NCBI RefSeq assembly: GCF_019511345.1 | Contig: NZ_JAEUAK010000013.1 | Coordinates: 1-64,000 of the forward strand | DNA length: 64,000 bases | Direction of reading: 5' to 3' | Source: Rhizobium mesosinicum | Lineage (GTDB): Bacteria > Pseudomonadota > Alphaproteobacteria > Rhizobiales > Rhizobiaceae | In this document: positions 45,501-54,033 of the stretch, piece by piece | Layout: each line of letters starts with the position of its first letter | Position numbering within the stretch: the stretch's first letter is position 1 | Made by a program: the position numbers and the translations under genes | The notes under the pieces: model-generated | What the model was told of the DNA's origin: nothing | Database searches by the model: none | The model's input: the letters and a program-made list of their open reading frames with translations, nothing else

Positions 45501-45564
45501 TGGCGACCGTCCTCTCCAGGCCTTTGCGGAACTGATGGGCCAACCCGACGCCTTCATTGGATAG
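42505..45564 (+). CDS. Three-domain fusion: GT2 glycosyltransferase, NodS-like methyltransferase, NodB-like polysaccharide deacetylase
   Basis: About 1019 residues. Residues 24-250 are a GT2 domain (ISFLIPAYNAAKTLADCL, VVVDDGS, CMLDADDW). Residues about 260-548 match nothing I recognise. Residues about 549-735 are a SAM methyltransferase of the NodS type (EYWERFFERPDPWNY, then motif I ALELACAEGLFT and IVCSEVLYFM). Residues about 785-1019 are a polysaccharide deacetylase: LTFDDAYLDF near 847, metal motif SHLASH near 915, and ALPFGSTDFR. The start at 42505 has AGGAGG upstream and overlaps the previous gene by 55 nt; ATG 42553 is an alternative. It probably builds and N- or O-modifies a surface glycan residue. 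Confidence 0.85.
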   Translation: MPERRLVCASPLEDAGMVTASKPDISFLIPAYNAAKTLADCLGSLQKQSASNWQAVVVDDGSKDDTWQVLQVFAKADRRILIHRQPNAGASAARNAAAAFATAPLLCMLDADDWLDPAFIENMLPVAADGQQPIIAYCSHRRVTPDGRMLHVEIPPDLKGDRAKWEFSSFCALAIHTVVFPRDLFIRLGGLDVELQTCEEWDLWLRMAFAGVSFRQVDGCLAFYRMKTGSLSSDPLKMLRDAVRVTNRAQALWLKEGHPHSDEDARWTAPALGQLRMLAWVASVNLCERDALAALAELLPEFPDASGYENFLSEVILHGLKIGLKVVRPANLIDVLERWKPAFLDLVQLLERHSLPGTGRRVEELVVWSISASDMSCSFALGHLQVAAIDIDKLARVPKVDGADTLLLHVFAGGLYIGSHVGPLWGDLSVRTQIRLIVEELQAEDRLPTPLTFSFARSWATGAVRNMRAFGKIVRQPSGRRRQIKHLLKKVHLTALVETAARGRENNDACLLETESDYQKRRATPAVARTDKPSEVGGIQTAPPEAATKKEYWERFFERPDPWNYVSVYEQVKYEQTLSLIPNGVAKALELACAEGLFTVKLAQKVGFVTAADISSRAVERAAERCRDLPNVELRVLDFVENELPPEQDLIVCSEVLYFMDDEASLEQVCGKIAAALKPGGYLVTAHAHLRRDEPGRTGFDWNNPFGMGTIKKVLSNLPDLILEETIETELYAVHRFAKRNTAVPVVHIEPHGVPLDTDVAKYIIWGPAGVDREAARANEVVTSVPVLMYHRIALDGPDPLRRFRVMPDDFRKQMQFLRRQGYYALSAESLTNLLRDGKPIKGRPFVLTFDDAYLDFLTDAFPILAESGFSADVFVVTDKVGGRSEWDAGYGDTAPLMSWADIKSLHRQGIGFGSHLASHRPASSLDNATLLNEAVLSRDALESRLGEAVRSIALPFGSTDFRVPGILAQAGYETGFSTKPARTSFSDHPLSLPRLEVRGDRPLQAFAELMGQPDAFIG

Positions 45565-45570
45565 CGCACC

Positions 45571-46659
45571 ATGAACGTCGATCCGCCCCTCTTGGTCACC
45601 GTTGTTATTCCTGCCTACAACGCCGCGAAAACACTTGCGAATACTCTTCGCAGCGTATCGAACCAGACCCATGGACACCTCGAAATCCTTGTGGTTGACG
45701 ATGGTTCGCAGGACGGAACCTACGAACTGGCAAACGAATATCGCCTTCAAGATCCACGCATCAGGGTCCTGAGACAGGAAAACGGCGGCGTGGCTCGCGC
45801 CCGCAACCTGGCAATCCGCGAAGCAGCCGGCAGCTATATTGCCCCGATCGATGCCGACGATCTCTGGCATCCCTGCAAGATCGAATTGCAACTCCGAGCG
45901 CTCGCAAGCCTCCCCGACGGGCATGGGGTCGCCTACAACTGGTACGCGGCCATCGATGTGAACGACGTGATTTTCGCCCATTCGAAACCCGTGCTGTACA
46001 AGGGCGACGTCTTCGAAATCATGGTTCGGGAGAATTTTATCGGCAACGGCAGCACGCCGCTCATGCCGCGTTCGGATGTCCTGGCATGCGGTGGCTACGA
46101 TCCGTCGCTACGCGATCAAAACGCTGAGGGATGCGAGGACCATAAGCTTTATCTGGCGCTCGCCGAAAGGCTGCGCTTCGTTCCGGTCCCAGATTTTCTG
46201 ACAGGATACCGTTTTGTTCAGGGGAACATGTCGAGCAACGCCTATCGCATGCTGAAATCGCATGCCCTGGTGATGGCAGACGTCAAAAAACGTTACCCGC
46301 ATCTTGCTGCCGCCGCCACTATCGCGGAATACGACACCGCACGATGGTACTTTCGCAAGGCGTTGTCCAGTAAGGACCATGGTCAGATCAAAAAGCTGGC
46401 GCCGATGATTGTAAGGCGGTTCTCCCTGCGGCTCGTCATCCATGGTGTTCGTCTAATCTGGAGGTCAGCGAAAAGCCGGGCACGACGATTGGCAAATCGA
46501 CTGCCAGGACGCATGACCGGAAAGCCGCCAGCTCCGCCGATAGCGGAAGCCATGGCAGTTTTCGCTTTCCCGAAGAATGGCACGTCATTCCGTGACAGTT
46601 TTGAAGCGGCAGCTGATCAGACTGGCGTGTTCATCAAACCGCATGTGGGTGGCGCATGA
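45571..46659 (+). CDS. Family 2 glycosyltransferase
   Basis: A 362-residue GT2 enzyme beginning VTVVIPAYNAAKTLANTLRSV. VVDDGSQDGTYELA and IDADDLWHPCKIE are the nucleotide-sugar motifs, with GCEDHKLYLALAERL and GYRFVQGNMSSNAYRM in the acceptor half. It is a clear paralogue of the gene at 48409, sharing DADDLWHP and GNMSSN. It starts 6 nt after the fusion gene, and its stop overlaps the exporter start by 4 nt. The C-terminal 60 residues are basic and may contact membrane. Confidence 0.87.
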   Translation: MNVDPPLLVTVVIPAYNAAKTLANTLRSVSNQTHGHLEILVVDDGSQDGTYELANEYRLQDPRIRVLRQENGGVARARNLAIREAAGSYIAPIDADDLWHPCKIELQLRALASLPDGHGVAYNWYAAIDVNDVIFAHSKPVLYKGDVFEIMVRENFIGNGSTPLMPRSDVLACGGYDPSLRDQNAEGCEDHKLYLALAERLRFVPVPDFLTGYRFVQGNMSSNAYRMLKSHALVMADVKKRYPHLAAAATIAEYDTARWYFRKALSSKDHGQIKKLAPMIVRRFSLRLVIHGVRLIWRSAKSRARRLANRLPGRMTGKPPAPPIAEAMAVFAFPKNGTSFRDSFEAAADQTGVFIKPHVGGA

Positions 46660-48398
46660 CGGCCGTGCGAAAACCGGTGACCGCCAAGCCAACAGGAGCC
46701 TTCAATCTGGTCGTGGCAGCTCGTTTCCGCGAGCTTCTGAAACTCGTTCCTTCGCTTCGGCTGAAGACTTCGGTAATGATCGTAACCGGCATTCTCGGCG
46801 GTCTGATGGAAATGGTGGGCGTCACTCTCCTGGTGAGCCTCGTTTTTCTTCTCGGCCAGCAGGGCTCTCCTTCCAGCGCTACAATCGCCGGGCTTCCCGC
46901 ATTTTTCGGCGGGTTCGAAGCCGCGATATCGAAGTCGATGCTGGCCGCCATCCTCGTTTGCGCGATCATCCTCAGGATTGCTCTGGGTTTTACCAATTCG
47001 ATCATCGCGAGCATCGTCAGCCAGCAAATCAGCGGCAACATCCGTTACCGTCTTTATTCAAAAGTCCTGACGATCCCATTTCAGCGCTTTCAGCATTACG
47101 AGCGCAGCGACCTCATGAATGTAATAGCAACCGAGTCACATGCGGTCGCTTCGGCTCACGCGAGCCTGGTTCGGCTCGGAATCAATCTCGGGACCATCTT
47201 CATTTTCGGGACCGGAATGCTCGTGATGGCATGGCCGATCGCCGTGCTCGGGCTCATTTTCGGCGTCATCCATAACCTGACCCTCGGCCTGTTTGCCGAG
47301 ACCTACAGGCGTATCGGTGTCTCCGCGCTTGCGGCGATGGAAGATTTGACGCAACTAACCTGGACCACGTTGCAGACCTTGAAGGCAGTGAAAAGCTTTG
47401 GTCTGGAAAAGCGCCATGAGACTATCTTCGATGCCCTTTCCACGGATGCCGGCAAAACCTGGTCCCGCTCCGACCGAATGGGTGCGGCGACGTCGCTTCT
47501 GAGCGAGGCGCTGACGTTCGGCGTGATCCTGACAATTATTCTGTCTTCCCAATTTCTACCGGTAGACTTCCGCGCGGCATTGTCGGCCACCATTCTTCTT
47601 TACAGGCTTCAACCGTATATCAAGGAGTTTGATTCCCAGATCCTTGCCCTGCATGGCATGGAAGCCTCCTTGCAGAACGTTCTGGCGATCATTTCCGAAG
47701 CAGACGATGCCAGGCAAGTTGTCTGCGGAGAAAGGCTCAACCAACTACCGAAGGAGATCGTTTTTCAAGATGTCTCCTTCTCTTATGAAGGCAGCAGTGT
47801 TCCCGCTGTCAGCCATGTCAGCTTCGCCATCAGGATAGGAGAGACGACCGCGCTGACGGGGCCGAGCGGCTCCGGCAAGACGACGATCCTCAACATGCTT
47901 CTTGATCTCATCCAGCCGAGCAAAGGCCGCATAACCATCGACGGCAAGGATCTTTCGGCCATCGAACGATCGAGCTGGCTGCGGCTACTCTCAGTCTCGG
48001 GCCAGGATGTCGAATTGATGGAGGGTACGGTCCTCGACAACATCCGGTTCCGCCGCGAAATTTCTGAAGAGGATGTCCGTCGGGCCGCCGATCTGGCTTG
48101 CGCTACGGAGTTCATCGAGAAACTGCCTTCCGGCTTCGATGAATGGTTGGGCGATGAGGCGATAAGGCTTTCGGGCGGCCAGCGGCAGCGCATTGGCCTG
48201 GCGCGTGCGCTGGCCGGGCGGCCGGAGATACTGCTCCTGGACGAAGCCACCAATGCGCTCGACGAGGCGACTGAGGCGCGGGTGCTTTCCCTTCTGCTTA
48301 GAGAATATCAGGGCCGAACACTTGTTATCGTCAGTCATCGATCGTCGGTCGCCAGCCTCATGAAACAACAGATCTGCCTGGTTCCGGCAGTGGTATAA
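46656..48398 (+). CDS. ABC exporter/flippase-type fused permease-ATPase
   Basis: A 580-residue half-transporter. Membrane segments occupy about residues 30-330 (VMIVTGILGGLMEMVGVTLLVSLVFLL and others), and the ATPase about 365-580. Walker A is GPSGSGKTT (about 402-410), the signature LSGGQRQRIGLARAL, Walker B ILLLDEATNALDE, and the switch His is in IVSHRSS. It resembles PglK/MsbA-type flippases for lipid-linked oligosaccharides. Its position between two glycosyltransferases suggests that it flips or exports the glycan made by this cluster. Confidence 0.88.
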   Translation: MTAVRKPVTAKPTGAFNLVVAARFRELLKLVPSLRLKTSVMIVTGILGGLMEMVGVTLLVSLVFLLGQQGSPSSATIAGLPAFFGGFEAAISKSMLAAILVCAIILRIALGFTNSIIASIVSQQISGNIRYRLYSKVLTIPFQRFQHYERSDLMNVIATESHAVASAHASLVRLGINLGTIFIFGTGMLVMAWPIAVLGLIFGVIHNLTLGLFAETYRRIGVSALAAMEDLTQLTWTTLQTLKAVKSFGLEKRHETIFDALSTDAGKTWSRSDRMGAATSLLSEALTFGVILTIILSSQFLPVDFRAALSATILLYRLQPYIKEFDSQILALHGMEASLQNVLAIISEADDARQVVCGERLNQLPKEIVFQDVSFSYEGSSVPAVSHVSFAIRIGETTALTGPSGSGKTTILNMLLDLIQPSKGRITIDGKDLSAIERSSWLRLLSVSGQDVELMEGTVLDNIRFRREISEEDVRRAADLACATEFIEKLPSGFDEWLGDEAIRLSGGQRQRIGLARALAGRPEILLLDEATNALDEATEARVLSLLLREYQGRTLVIVSHRSSVASLMKQQICLVPAVV

Positions 48399-48408
48399 GG
48401 AATAATCT

Positions 48409-49557
48409 ATGAATCGAGGAGACGCTCTTTATACTGCTCAGCCTTTGGTTTCAGTAGTCATCCCGGCTTTTAACGCTTCCATCTATATCGAGCGCACGCT
48501 TCGATCCGCTATGCGCCAGACCTATACGGCGTTAGAGATCATTGTTGTTAATGACGGCTCCACGGACGACACGGCGAAACTGGTCGAGCAGATAGCGATA
48601 ACGGATTCACGGATTCGCCTCCTTACCACCCCAAATCGCGGTGTGGCTGCTGCAAGGAATACTGGGATCGATGCATCATCAGGCCCATTCGTGGCATTTC
48701 TTGACGCCGACGATCTCTGGCACCCGACGAAAATCGAGAAGCAGGTAAACGCTCTCACCCGCTTATCCCCGCGATGGGCTGCGGTCTACGCGCTGCATTA
48801 TATCATCGACGAGAACGACGACATCATCCGGCCTGGTACATCCGATATCGCAAGGGGCTATATTTACGCCCGACATTTGAATTTCAAATATATCGGCAAC
48901 GGAAGTGCGCTTCTCGTCCGACGGGACGTTGCGCTTGAGATAGGCGGGTTTGATAGCTCATACGCGCAAGCCGATATTGGCGGCTGCGAAGACCTTGATT
49001 TCGAACTTAAACTTGCCGCGCGCTATTACATGGAGGCCATTCCCGAACGCCTGGTGGGTTATCGGAAATATCCCGGCAATATGTCCTCCAACTACGCGCG
49101 AATGGGCCAAGGCGTTTTGGAAGTAATCAAGCGCTCGATCGCCGCAAATCCGCAGCTTCCTAGCTATGCAGCCGAAAGCGCCATCGCGCTTACTCAAAGA
49201 TGGGCGTTCCGGCAGTATAGAAAGGCGAGGAACCTGCGCCTTTCAATCGCGGCCGCTTGGGCGATTATTAAAAACCCGCGTAGTTTTCTCGATTTCCTAT
49301 GGCACACCAGCCTGCGGATCATAAAGCGACTCCGTGCTGCACCCAAACCTGGAATGGTGCGTGGCAAGCAGCAATTGCACCAATCGAAATTCGACGAGAA
49401 AATTATCCTTTCGCCCATTAGGTCCCCTGAAGGGGATGCGCGGTCACCACATCTTCTAATGCGATTGACCGCGACGGATATCGAGCTGAGTTCAATCTAT
49501 GAGAACGATGAGAGGCCAGACCTCCCCAGTAGTGAAAGTCGCCATAAGATCGCGTAA
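48409..49557 (+). CDS. Family 2 glycosyltransferase
   Basis: A 382-residue GT2 enzyme, VSVVIPAFNASIYIERTLRSA at the N-terminus, VVNDGSTDDTAKL and LDADDLWHPTKIE in the active-site region, GCEDLDFELKLAARY and GYRKYPGNMSSNYARM in the acceptor half. It is homologous along most of its length to the 45571 gene, so the two probably arose by duplication around the exporter. The C-terminal 80 residues are divergent and end in a charged tail. It is the last gene of the cluster, ending 3 nt before the stop of the convergent transporter. Confidence 0.87.
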   Translation: MNRGDALYTAQPLVSVVIPAFNASIYIERTLRSAMRQTYTALEIIVVNDGSTDDTAKLVEQIAITDSRIRLLTTPNRGVAAARNTGIDASSGPFVAFLDADDLWHPTKIEKQVNALTRLSPRWAAVYALHYIIDENDDIIRPGTSDIARGYIYARHLNFKYIGNGSALLVRRDVALEIGGFDSSYAQADIGGCEDLDFELKLAARYYMEAIPERLVGYRKYPGNMSSNYARMGQGVLEVIKRSIAANPQLPSYAAESAIALTQRWAFRQYRKARNLRLSIAAAWAIIKNPRSFLDFLWHTSLRIIKRLRAAPKPGMVRGKQQLHQSKFDEKIILSPIRSPEGDARSPHLLMRLTATDIELSSIYENDERPDLPSSESRHKIA

Positions 49558-49560
49558 CCT

Positions 49561-50511
49561 CTAATGCCCATCGGGCGAAACATCGGCTTTGGACGTGACC
49601 TCAGCGATGTTCTTGCGATGGAAGATGAAGAGGCCAGCGAGAACGATAATGACGGAGCCGATCAGAATCTGCCTGTCCGGCAATTCGCCGAAGAAAATAT
49701 AGCCAAGCACGATTGCCCAGAGCAACAGGCTGTATTGGAGCGGCGCAAGCAGGGAAGCCGGGGCAAGTTTCAGCGCGCGTGTGATCATCAAATGAGCGCT
49801 GCCCGCGACGATGCCGAGTGCCAGCATCGCGACGAAGTCGAGGGCGGACATGGCGCGCCAGTCGCCCAGGCTTAAGATTAGACCGGTGACGAGGGCGCCT
49901 ACCGTCTGCCATGTCACGAGAATCGCATCGTTCGTTTGCCGCAGCCGGCGGCCGAGGATCAGTGTCAGCGCAAAGGAAAGGCTGCCGATCAGGCCGAAGA
50001 TCGACGGCCAGGATAGCATCGCCGTCGAGGGTCTGAGCGCTATCACGACGCCGATAAAGCCTGTGATAACGGCGAGCCAGCGGCGCCAGCCGATCGTTTC
50101 GCCGAGGAAGAAGTGCGAAAGAGCGGCCACATAGATGGGACCCGCCATATAGAAAGTCATCACGTCGGCGAGCGGAAGGTAGGCGACTGCGGCGTAGAAA
50201 AACGCGACATCCCCTGTCGTCAGGATCACCCGCAGGATCTGCAGGGGCACGCGCTCGACCTGAAATAGCGAGCGCGGTCCTTGCCCGGCAATCATCGGCG
50301 CAAGGATCAGAAAGGAGCCTACCGAACGGATTACCAAGACCTGACCGACCGCAAAGCTCGCCACCAGCCATTTCCCCATGGCGTCGTTGAGCGAAAACAG
50401 GAAATCGCCGAGAAGCATCAGCAGCACGCCGAGGAGTACCGAGTTTTCCGCGGTGCGGCTGATGCGCAAATTCATGATTCGTCCCAATTGGTTAGGCTTT
50501 CCGTCTGCCAT
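49561..50511 (-). CDS. EamA/DMT family transporter
   Basis: A 316-residue protein with about ten membrane segments in two EamA repeats (LLGVLLMLLGDFLFSLNDAMGKWL begins the first, FGLIGSLSFALTLILGRRL the second). Such proteins export amino acids, purines or other metabolites. The ATG at 50475 (MNLRIS) is an alternative start. It is convergent with the glycan cluster and separate from the downstream ROK gene. Substrate unknown. Confidence 0.85.
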   Translation of the reverse strand: MADGKPNQLGRIMNLRISRTAENSVLLGVLLMLLGDFLFSLNDAMGKWLVASFAVGQVLVIRSVGSFLILAPMIAGQGPRSLFQVERVPLQILRVILTTGDVAFFYAAVAYLPLADVMTFYMAGPIYVAALSHFFLGETIGWRRWLAVITGFIGVVIALRPSTAMLSWPSIFGLIGSLSFALTLILGRRLRQTNDAILVTWQTVGALVTGLILSLGDWRAMSALDFVAMLALGIVAGSAHLMITRALKLAPASLLAPLQYSLLLWAIVLGYIFFGELPDRQILIGSVIIVLAGLFIFHRKNIAEVTSKADVSPDGH

Positions 50512-50742
50512 AGAACTTCATCCTGGCGCCGTCGATTGCTGGCAAACGATTTTCATGACGGATCCTTATCATTCTGGATGAATTCGATGCATGTCCGATG
50601 CCGTCAACTGCATCGATCGCAGCGACGCAGCCATTAAAGTGATACTTTAAGAACCAGTGGAACAACCCATATCAATTGTCGTGGCGATCACATTGAAAAG
50701 ACAGCACACTTCTCCCCTTCCCCACGTGATTATCCTGTGGCA

Positions 50743-51975
50743 ATGGTGATACTCGAACTCCATAAAGACACCATGAAAGCGATTTCAGGCACCAATCTCG
50801 AGCAGGCCAAGTCACACAACCGGCGTGTCGTGATTGAGGCTATCCGTACCAACGGTCCGCTGTCGCGCGCCGCGATCGCCCGCATGACCGCGCTGACGGC
50901 GCAGACGGTATCGAACATAGTCGAGGAACTGCAGCGCTCTCACCTGCTCGTGCCGGCGAAAGCGCAGAAGCTTGCGCGTGGCCAGCCGATCATTCCCTAT
51001 TCGATCAACCCACACGGGGCCTATTCCATCGGCATCGAACTTGGCAGCCAGCGCGCCAGTGGTGTGCTGACCGATCTCTCGGGCGCCGTCTGTGCACGCA
51101 TCGAACGCCATGTCGAACATCCCGATCCCGAGCGGGCGATGCCTGTCCTCGGTTCCATTGTCGAGGATCTGCAGGAAGCCTTCTCCTTCGATCGCAACAG
51201 GCTGCTCGGTGTCGGCATGGCCCTGCCCGGTCGCTATGCGGAGGGAGGGGTCACGTCGCTCAGCCCGCAGAACCTGCCCGGTTGGCAGGACTTCCCCGTC
51301 GGCTACGAGCTGGAACGGCGCGTCAGGATGCCGGTGCTTGTCGAGAACGATGCAACGGCGGCTGCCATCGGCGAGCGCCTGCATGGTGTTGCCCGCGGCT
51401 TCAGCAGCTTCGTCTATCTCTTCCTTGCGGGCGGCGGCGGCATCGGCGCCGGCATGTTTCTCGACGGGCACCTCTACAAGGGCAGCCGGCAGAATGCCGG
51501 CGAGATCGGCCACATCATCGTCGAGCCGCATGGCCGGCTCTGCAGCTGCGGCAAGCGCGGCTGTCTCGACCGCTACGTGTCGCCGACTGTCGCCTATGAA
51601 TTCATGGGCATTGCGAATGCCGAAGAGCTTTTGCCGGATGAACTCGAGGCGCTGATCGCCAGAGGCGGCGAAGGTCTGGATGCCTGGCTGGATCAGGCGG
51701 TCCAGCCGCTGCGGCAGACCGTCGATTTTCTGGAACTGGCCTTCGATCCACAGACTATCGTGCTCGGAGGAAGCATATCTACATCGCTGATGCAGCGGCT
51801 CGCCGGGCGGCTGGAGCCGCTGCACATTCCGGTCGATCCCAATCAGAAGCGGACGGTACCCCGCGTCATGATCGGCATGACCGGCAAGGATACGGCGATC
51901 CTCGGCGCCGCGGCCCTGCCGATCTTTTCCGAGACCAATCCACGCTTCGACGTTCTGCAAAAGCCGCTCGGCTAG
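50743..51975 (+). CDS. ROK family transcriptional regulator
   Basis: About 410 residues. An N-terminal winged helix (NRRVVIEAIRTNGPLSRAAIARMTALTAQTVSNIVEEL) is followed by a ROK domain with ENDATAAAIGERLHG, the ATP-type GGGGIGAGMF and the zinc signature GHIIVEPHGRLCSCGKRGCLDRY. It is NagC/Mlc-like in design. The start is uncertain: GTG 50737, ATG 50743 and ATG 50773 are in frame, none with a strong ribosome-binding site. ROK repressors respond to sugars or their phosphates; the nearby GH20/ABC operon at 54034-61902 is a plausible target, by proximity only. Confidence 0.87.
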   Translation: MVILELHKDTMKAISGTNLEQAKSHNRRVVIEAIRTNGPLSRAAIARMTALTAQTVSNIVEELQRSHLLVPAKAQKLARGQPIIPYSINPHGAYSIGIELGSQRASGVLTDLSGAVCARIERHVEHPDPERAMPVLGSIVEDLQEAFSFDRNRLLGVGMALPGRYAEGGVTSLSPQNLPGWQDFPVGYELERRVRMPVLVENDATAAAIGERLHGVARGFSSFVYLFLAGGGGIGAGMFLDGHLYKGSRQNAGEIGHIIVEPHGRLCSCGKRGCLDRYVSPTVAYEFMGIANAEELLPDELEALIARGGEGLDAWLDQAVQPLRQTVDFLELAFDPQTIVLGGSISTSLMQRLAGRLEPLHIPVDPNQKRTVPRVMIGMTGKDTAILGAAALPIFSETNPRFDVLQKPLG

Positions 51976-51995
51976 AAGATTGCCGACGCCGGCCC

Positions 51996-52910
51996 TCATC
52001 TGCCTGCCGGCATCCTTGCGTCTGCCTGCGGCGAGCGACGGGCCAGAGGCCGCGCAAAGATGACCACGTTCCCGAGAAGCGTCAGCGCTAGGCCGATCAG
52101 GCCTAGACCGCTCCAGTGGTAGCCCTCGAAGACCGTCGACAACGACAGGGCGACGATCGGGAACAGGACGGTGGCATAGGCCGCGCGTGAGGAGCCGATG
52201 CGCGACACCAGCATCAGATAGGTGGTGAAGCCGATCACCGATCCGATTGCCGCGAGATAGAGCAGAGCGGCAAGATAGGTGATGTCAGGCGGCGCCACGA
52301 TCGGCGTTTGCGTCACGGCAATCAGGAAGAGGAGGACGATCGTGCCATAGGCCATGCCCCAGGCATTGGCGGTCAGCGGTGAGATTCCGACTGCGCTGTT
52401 TCGACGCGATGCCATGTTGCCCAGCGAGAAGAACAGCGTGCCCAGCGCTGCGAGCCCGATCCCTTTCAACGTGCCCATATCGAAATCGACGACGACGTCC
52501 TGTCCGAAAAGCAGGAGGAGGCCGGTTGCTCCGAGCGCCGCTGCGAGAAGCGTGCGGCCTGTAATGCGGTCGCCGAAAAAGAGGCGCGCATTGACCGCAT
52601 TGTAGATCGTTGCGAGCGAGAAGATCACGGAGATTAACCCGGACGGAATAGAGGCGGCGGCGTTGTAAAAACAAATGAAGTTGAGGCTAAAGAGGCAGAG
52701 CGCTTGCGCAAGGATGAAAGGTTGATCGCGCAAGGCAGGGAGCTTGAGCCGCCGCATGACAGCCAGGACGGCGATGAGGATCGCTGCTGCGACCGCAAAT
52801 CTGTAAAAGACCGAGACCAAGACCGGCACCGGACCGACCTGCATCGCAATGGCGATCCAAGTCGTCCCCCATATGAGAACGGTCGCGATGAAGAGAGCGG
52901 CATTTGCCAT
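51996..52910 (-). CDS. EamA/DMT family transporter
   Basis: A 304-residue membrane protein with ten predicted helices, beginning MANAALFIATVLIWGTTWIAIAMQ, the usual EamA start, and NAWGMAYGTIVLLFLIAVTQ in the second repeat. The ATG at 52908-52910 was chosen for this reason; 33 further in-frame codons overlap the divergent regulator region. It is transcribed divergently from the AraC-type gene, which probably controls it. Confidence 0.88.
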   Translation of the reverse strand: MANAALFIATVLIWGTTWIAIAMQVGPVPVLVSVFYRFAVAAAILIAVLAVMRRLKLPALRDQPFILAQALCLFSLNFICFYNAAASIPSGLISVIFSLATIYNAVNARLFFGDRITGRTLLAAALGATGLLLLFGQDVVVDFDMGTLKGIGLAALGTLFFSLGNMASRRNSAVGISPLTANAWGMAYGTIVLLFLIAVTQTPIVAPPDITYLAALLYLAAIGSVIGFTTYLMLVSRIGSSRAAYATVLFPIVALSLSTVFEGYHWSGLGLIGLALTLLGNVVIFARPLARRSPQADARMPAGR

Positions 52911-52977
52911 AGAGTGATCCTCGTTTTCTCGACGAGTAGGCGAACCGTGAGCAGGTCTCTTGCAGATTCTTGCTATG

Positions 52978-53928
52978 AAATCGATTTGCCCGGACTTCCT
53001 GCTCGCCATGGGGGCCGTCCATCAGTATTGTTCGCAAGGCGTGGCCAGGTGTGGGAAAGAATTGTTGAAAGATAGCCGCCTCTCGGTTTTCAGGTTTTTG
53101 TCGGCATCTCCCAATGCGCGGATGTCACAGGCCATCGATTTGGGTTTCGGGCGATCAGCTGCCGTCTGGAGCAATGCGCAGGACAGGATGAGCTACGAGC
53201 GGCCGAACGGTCATACGTTCAGTCTTTATCTCAAGGGTGGCGCCGGAACGCGTCGTCTGGATGGCAGCTTCAGCGCGCGCGGCCGTCCGGGAGCGCTGTG
53301 CATCATGCCACAGGGACACTCGTCCGAATGGGAAATCACCGACTTCTTCGAATTCGTTCATCTCTATGTCCCCGACGATCAGATGCGCCGGATGTTTGCT
53401 GAGACGTTTGACCGCGATGCTCGTCTCATGACCGTTCCGGAAGTGACCTTTGCAGATGCACCCGCCTTGGCGCACACGCTTCGGCAGATGACGAAAGCGA
53501 TGTCGGCGGGCGGTCATCTGCTGGCTGAAGAAGCGATGACGCAGGCGATCATCGATTTCTTCGTCGATCCGCGTTATGGAGGGATGCGTTCCTGCGTGAT
53601 CAGCGGCGGGCTCGCTCCTCATGTGCGGCGCCGGAGCCTGGAGTATATCGAGGCCCATCTCGATGAGACAATCCGCTTGCAGGATCTGGCTGCGATCGGG
53701 CAGCTCAGTGCGTTTCATTTTCAGCGGATGTTTCGGGCAAGCTACGGTGTATCCCCGCATGGCTGGGTAGCCCACCGGCGTGTCGAGCGCGCCAAATCGA
53801 TGTTGCGCGGCCCGGATCCAATCGCGCAGATCGCTTCGGCCTGCGGCTTCAGCAGCCAGAGCCACATGACACGGGCATTTAAGTTGGGCACAGGCGTCAC
53901 ACCTTCTGCCTACCGGCAACGGCAGTGA
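52978..53928 (+). CDS. AraC family transcriptional regulator
   Basis: About 316 residues with a C-terminal double helix-turn-helix (about 215-316): RLQDLAAIGQLSAFHFQRMFRASYGVSPHGW, then IAQIASACGFSSQSHMTRAF and the closing GVTPSAYRQ. The N-terminal part shows a cupin-like effector domain (GRPGALCIMPQGHSSEWEI). Start codon uncertain (52960, 52978 and 53008 are in frame with no clear ribosome-binding site). It is divergent from the EamA transporter at 51996-52910, whose expression it likely regulates. Confidence 0.85.
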   Translation, partial: KSICPDFLLAMGAVHQYCSQGVARCGKELLKDSRLSVFRFLSASPNARMSQAIDLGFGRSAAVWSNAQDRMSYERPNGHTFSLYLKGGAGTRRLDGSFSARGRPGALCIMPQGHSSEWEITDFFEFVHLYVPDDQMRRMFAETFDRDARLMTVPEVTFADAPALAHTLRQMTKAMSAGGHLLAEEAMTQAIIDFFVDPRYGGMRSCVISGGLAPHVRRRSLEYIEAHLDETIRLQDLAAIGQLSAFHFQRMFRASYGVSPHGWVAHRRVERAKSMLRGPDPIAQIASACGFSSQSHMTRAFKLGTGVTPSAYRQRQ

Positions 53929-53980
53929 GGCCCCTGCACTCGACAAACCTTTGTTCGCTGCGGGCGGGAACGGGAGGGAG

Positions 53981-54008
53981 TTGCCATCACCGTCTCCGGT
54001 GATGGCAA
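53981..54008. repeat. Perfect 11-bp inverted repeat between convergent genes
   Basis: TTGCCATCACC (53981-53991) and GGTGATGGCAA (53998-54008) around a 6-nt loop, in the 105-nt gap between the AraC and hexosaminidase genes. An A-run follows on the plus strand but no T-run follows on either strand, so a canonical terminator is not supported; Rho-linked ending or transcript protection is possible. Confidence 0.5.
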
Positions 54009-54033
54009 AAAAGGTCCCAATCCTAACCCGAGC

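Noticed and set aside
42505..45564. Interpretation as nod genes or a symbiosis cluster
   Set aside because: The GT2 domain is not NodC-like, and no nodA, nodD or nod box is present; only the modification domains resemble NodS and NodB.
50812..51999. 395-codon minus-strand frame opposite the ROK regulator
   Set aside because: The ROK protein has all diagnostic motifs; the antisense frame has none.
53981..54012. Bidirectional intrinsic terminator
   Set aside because: The hairpin is perfect but no T-run follows it on either strand.
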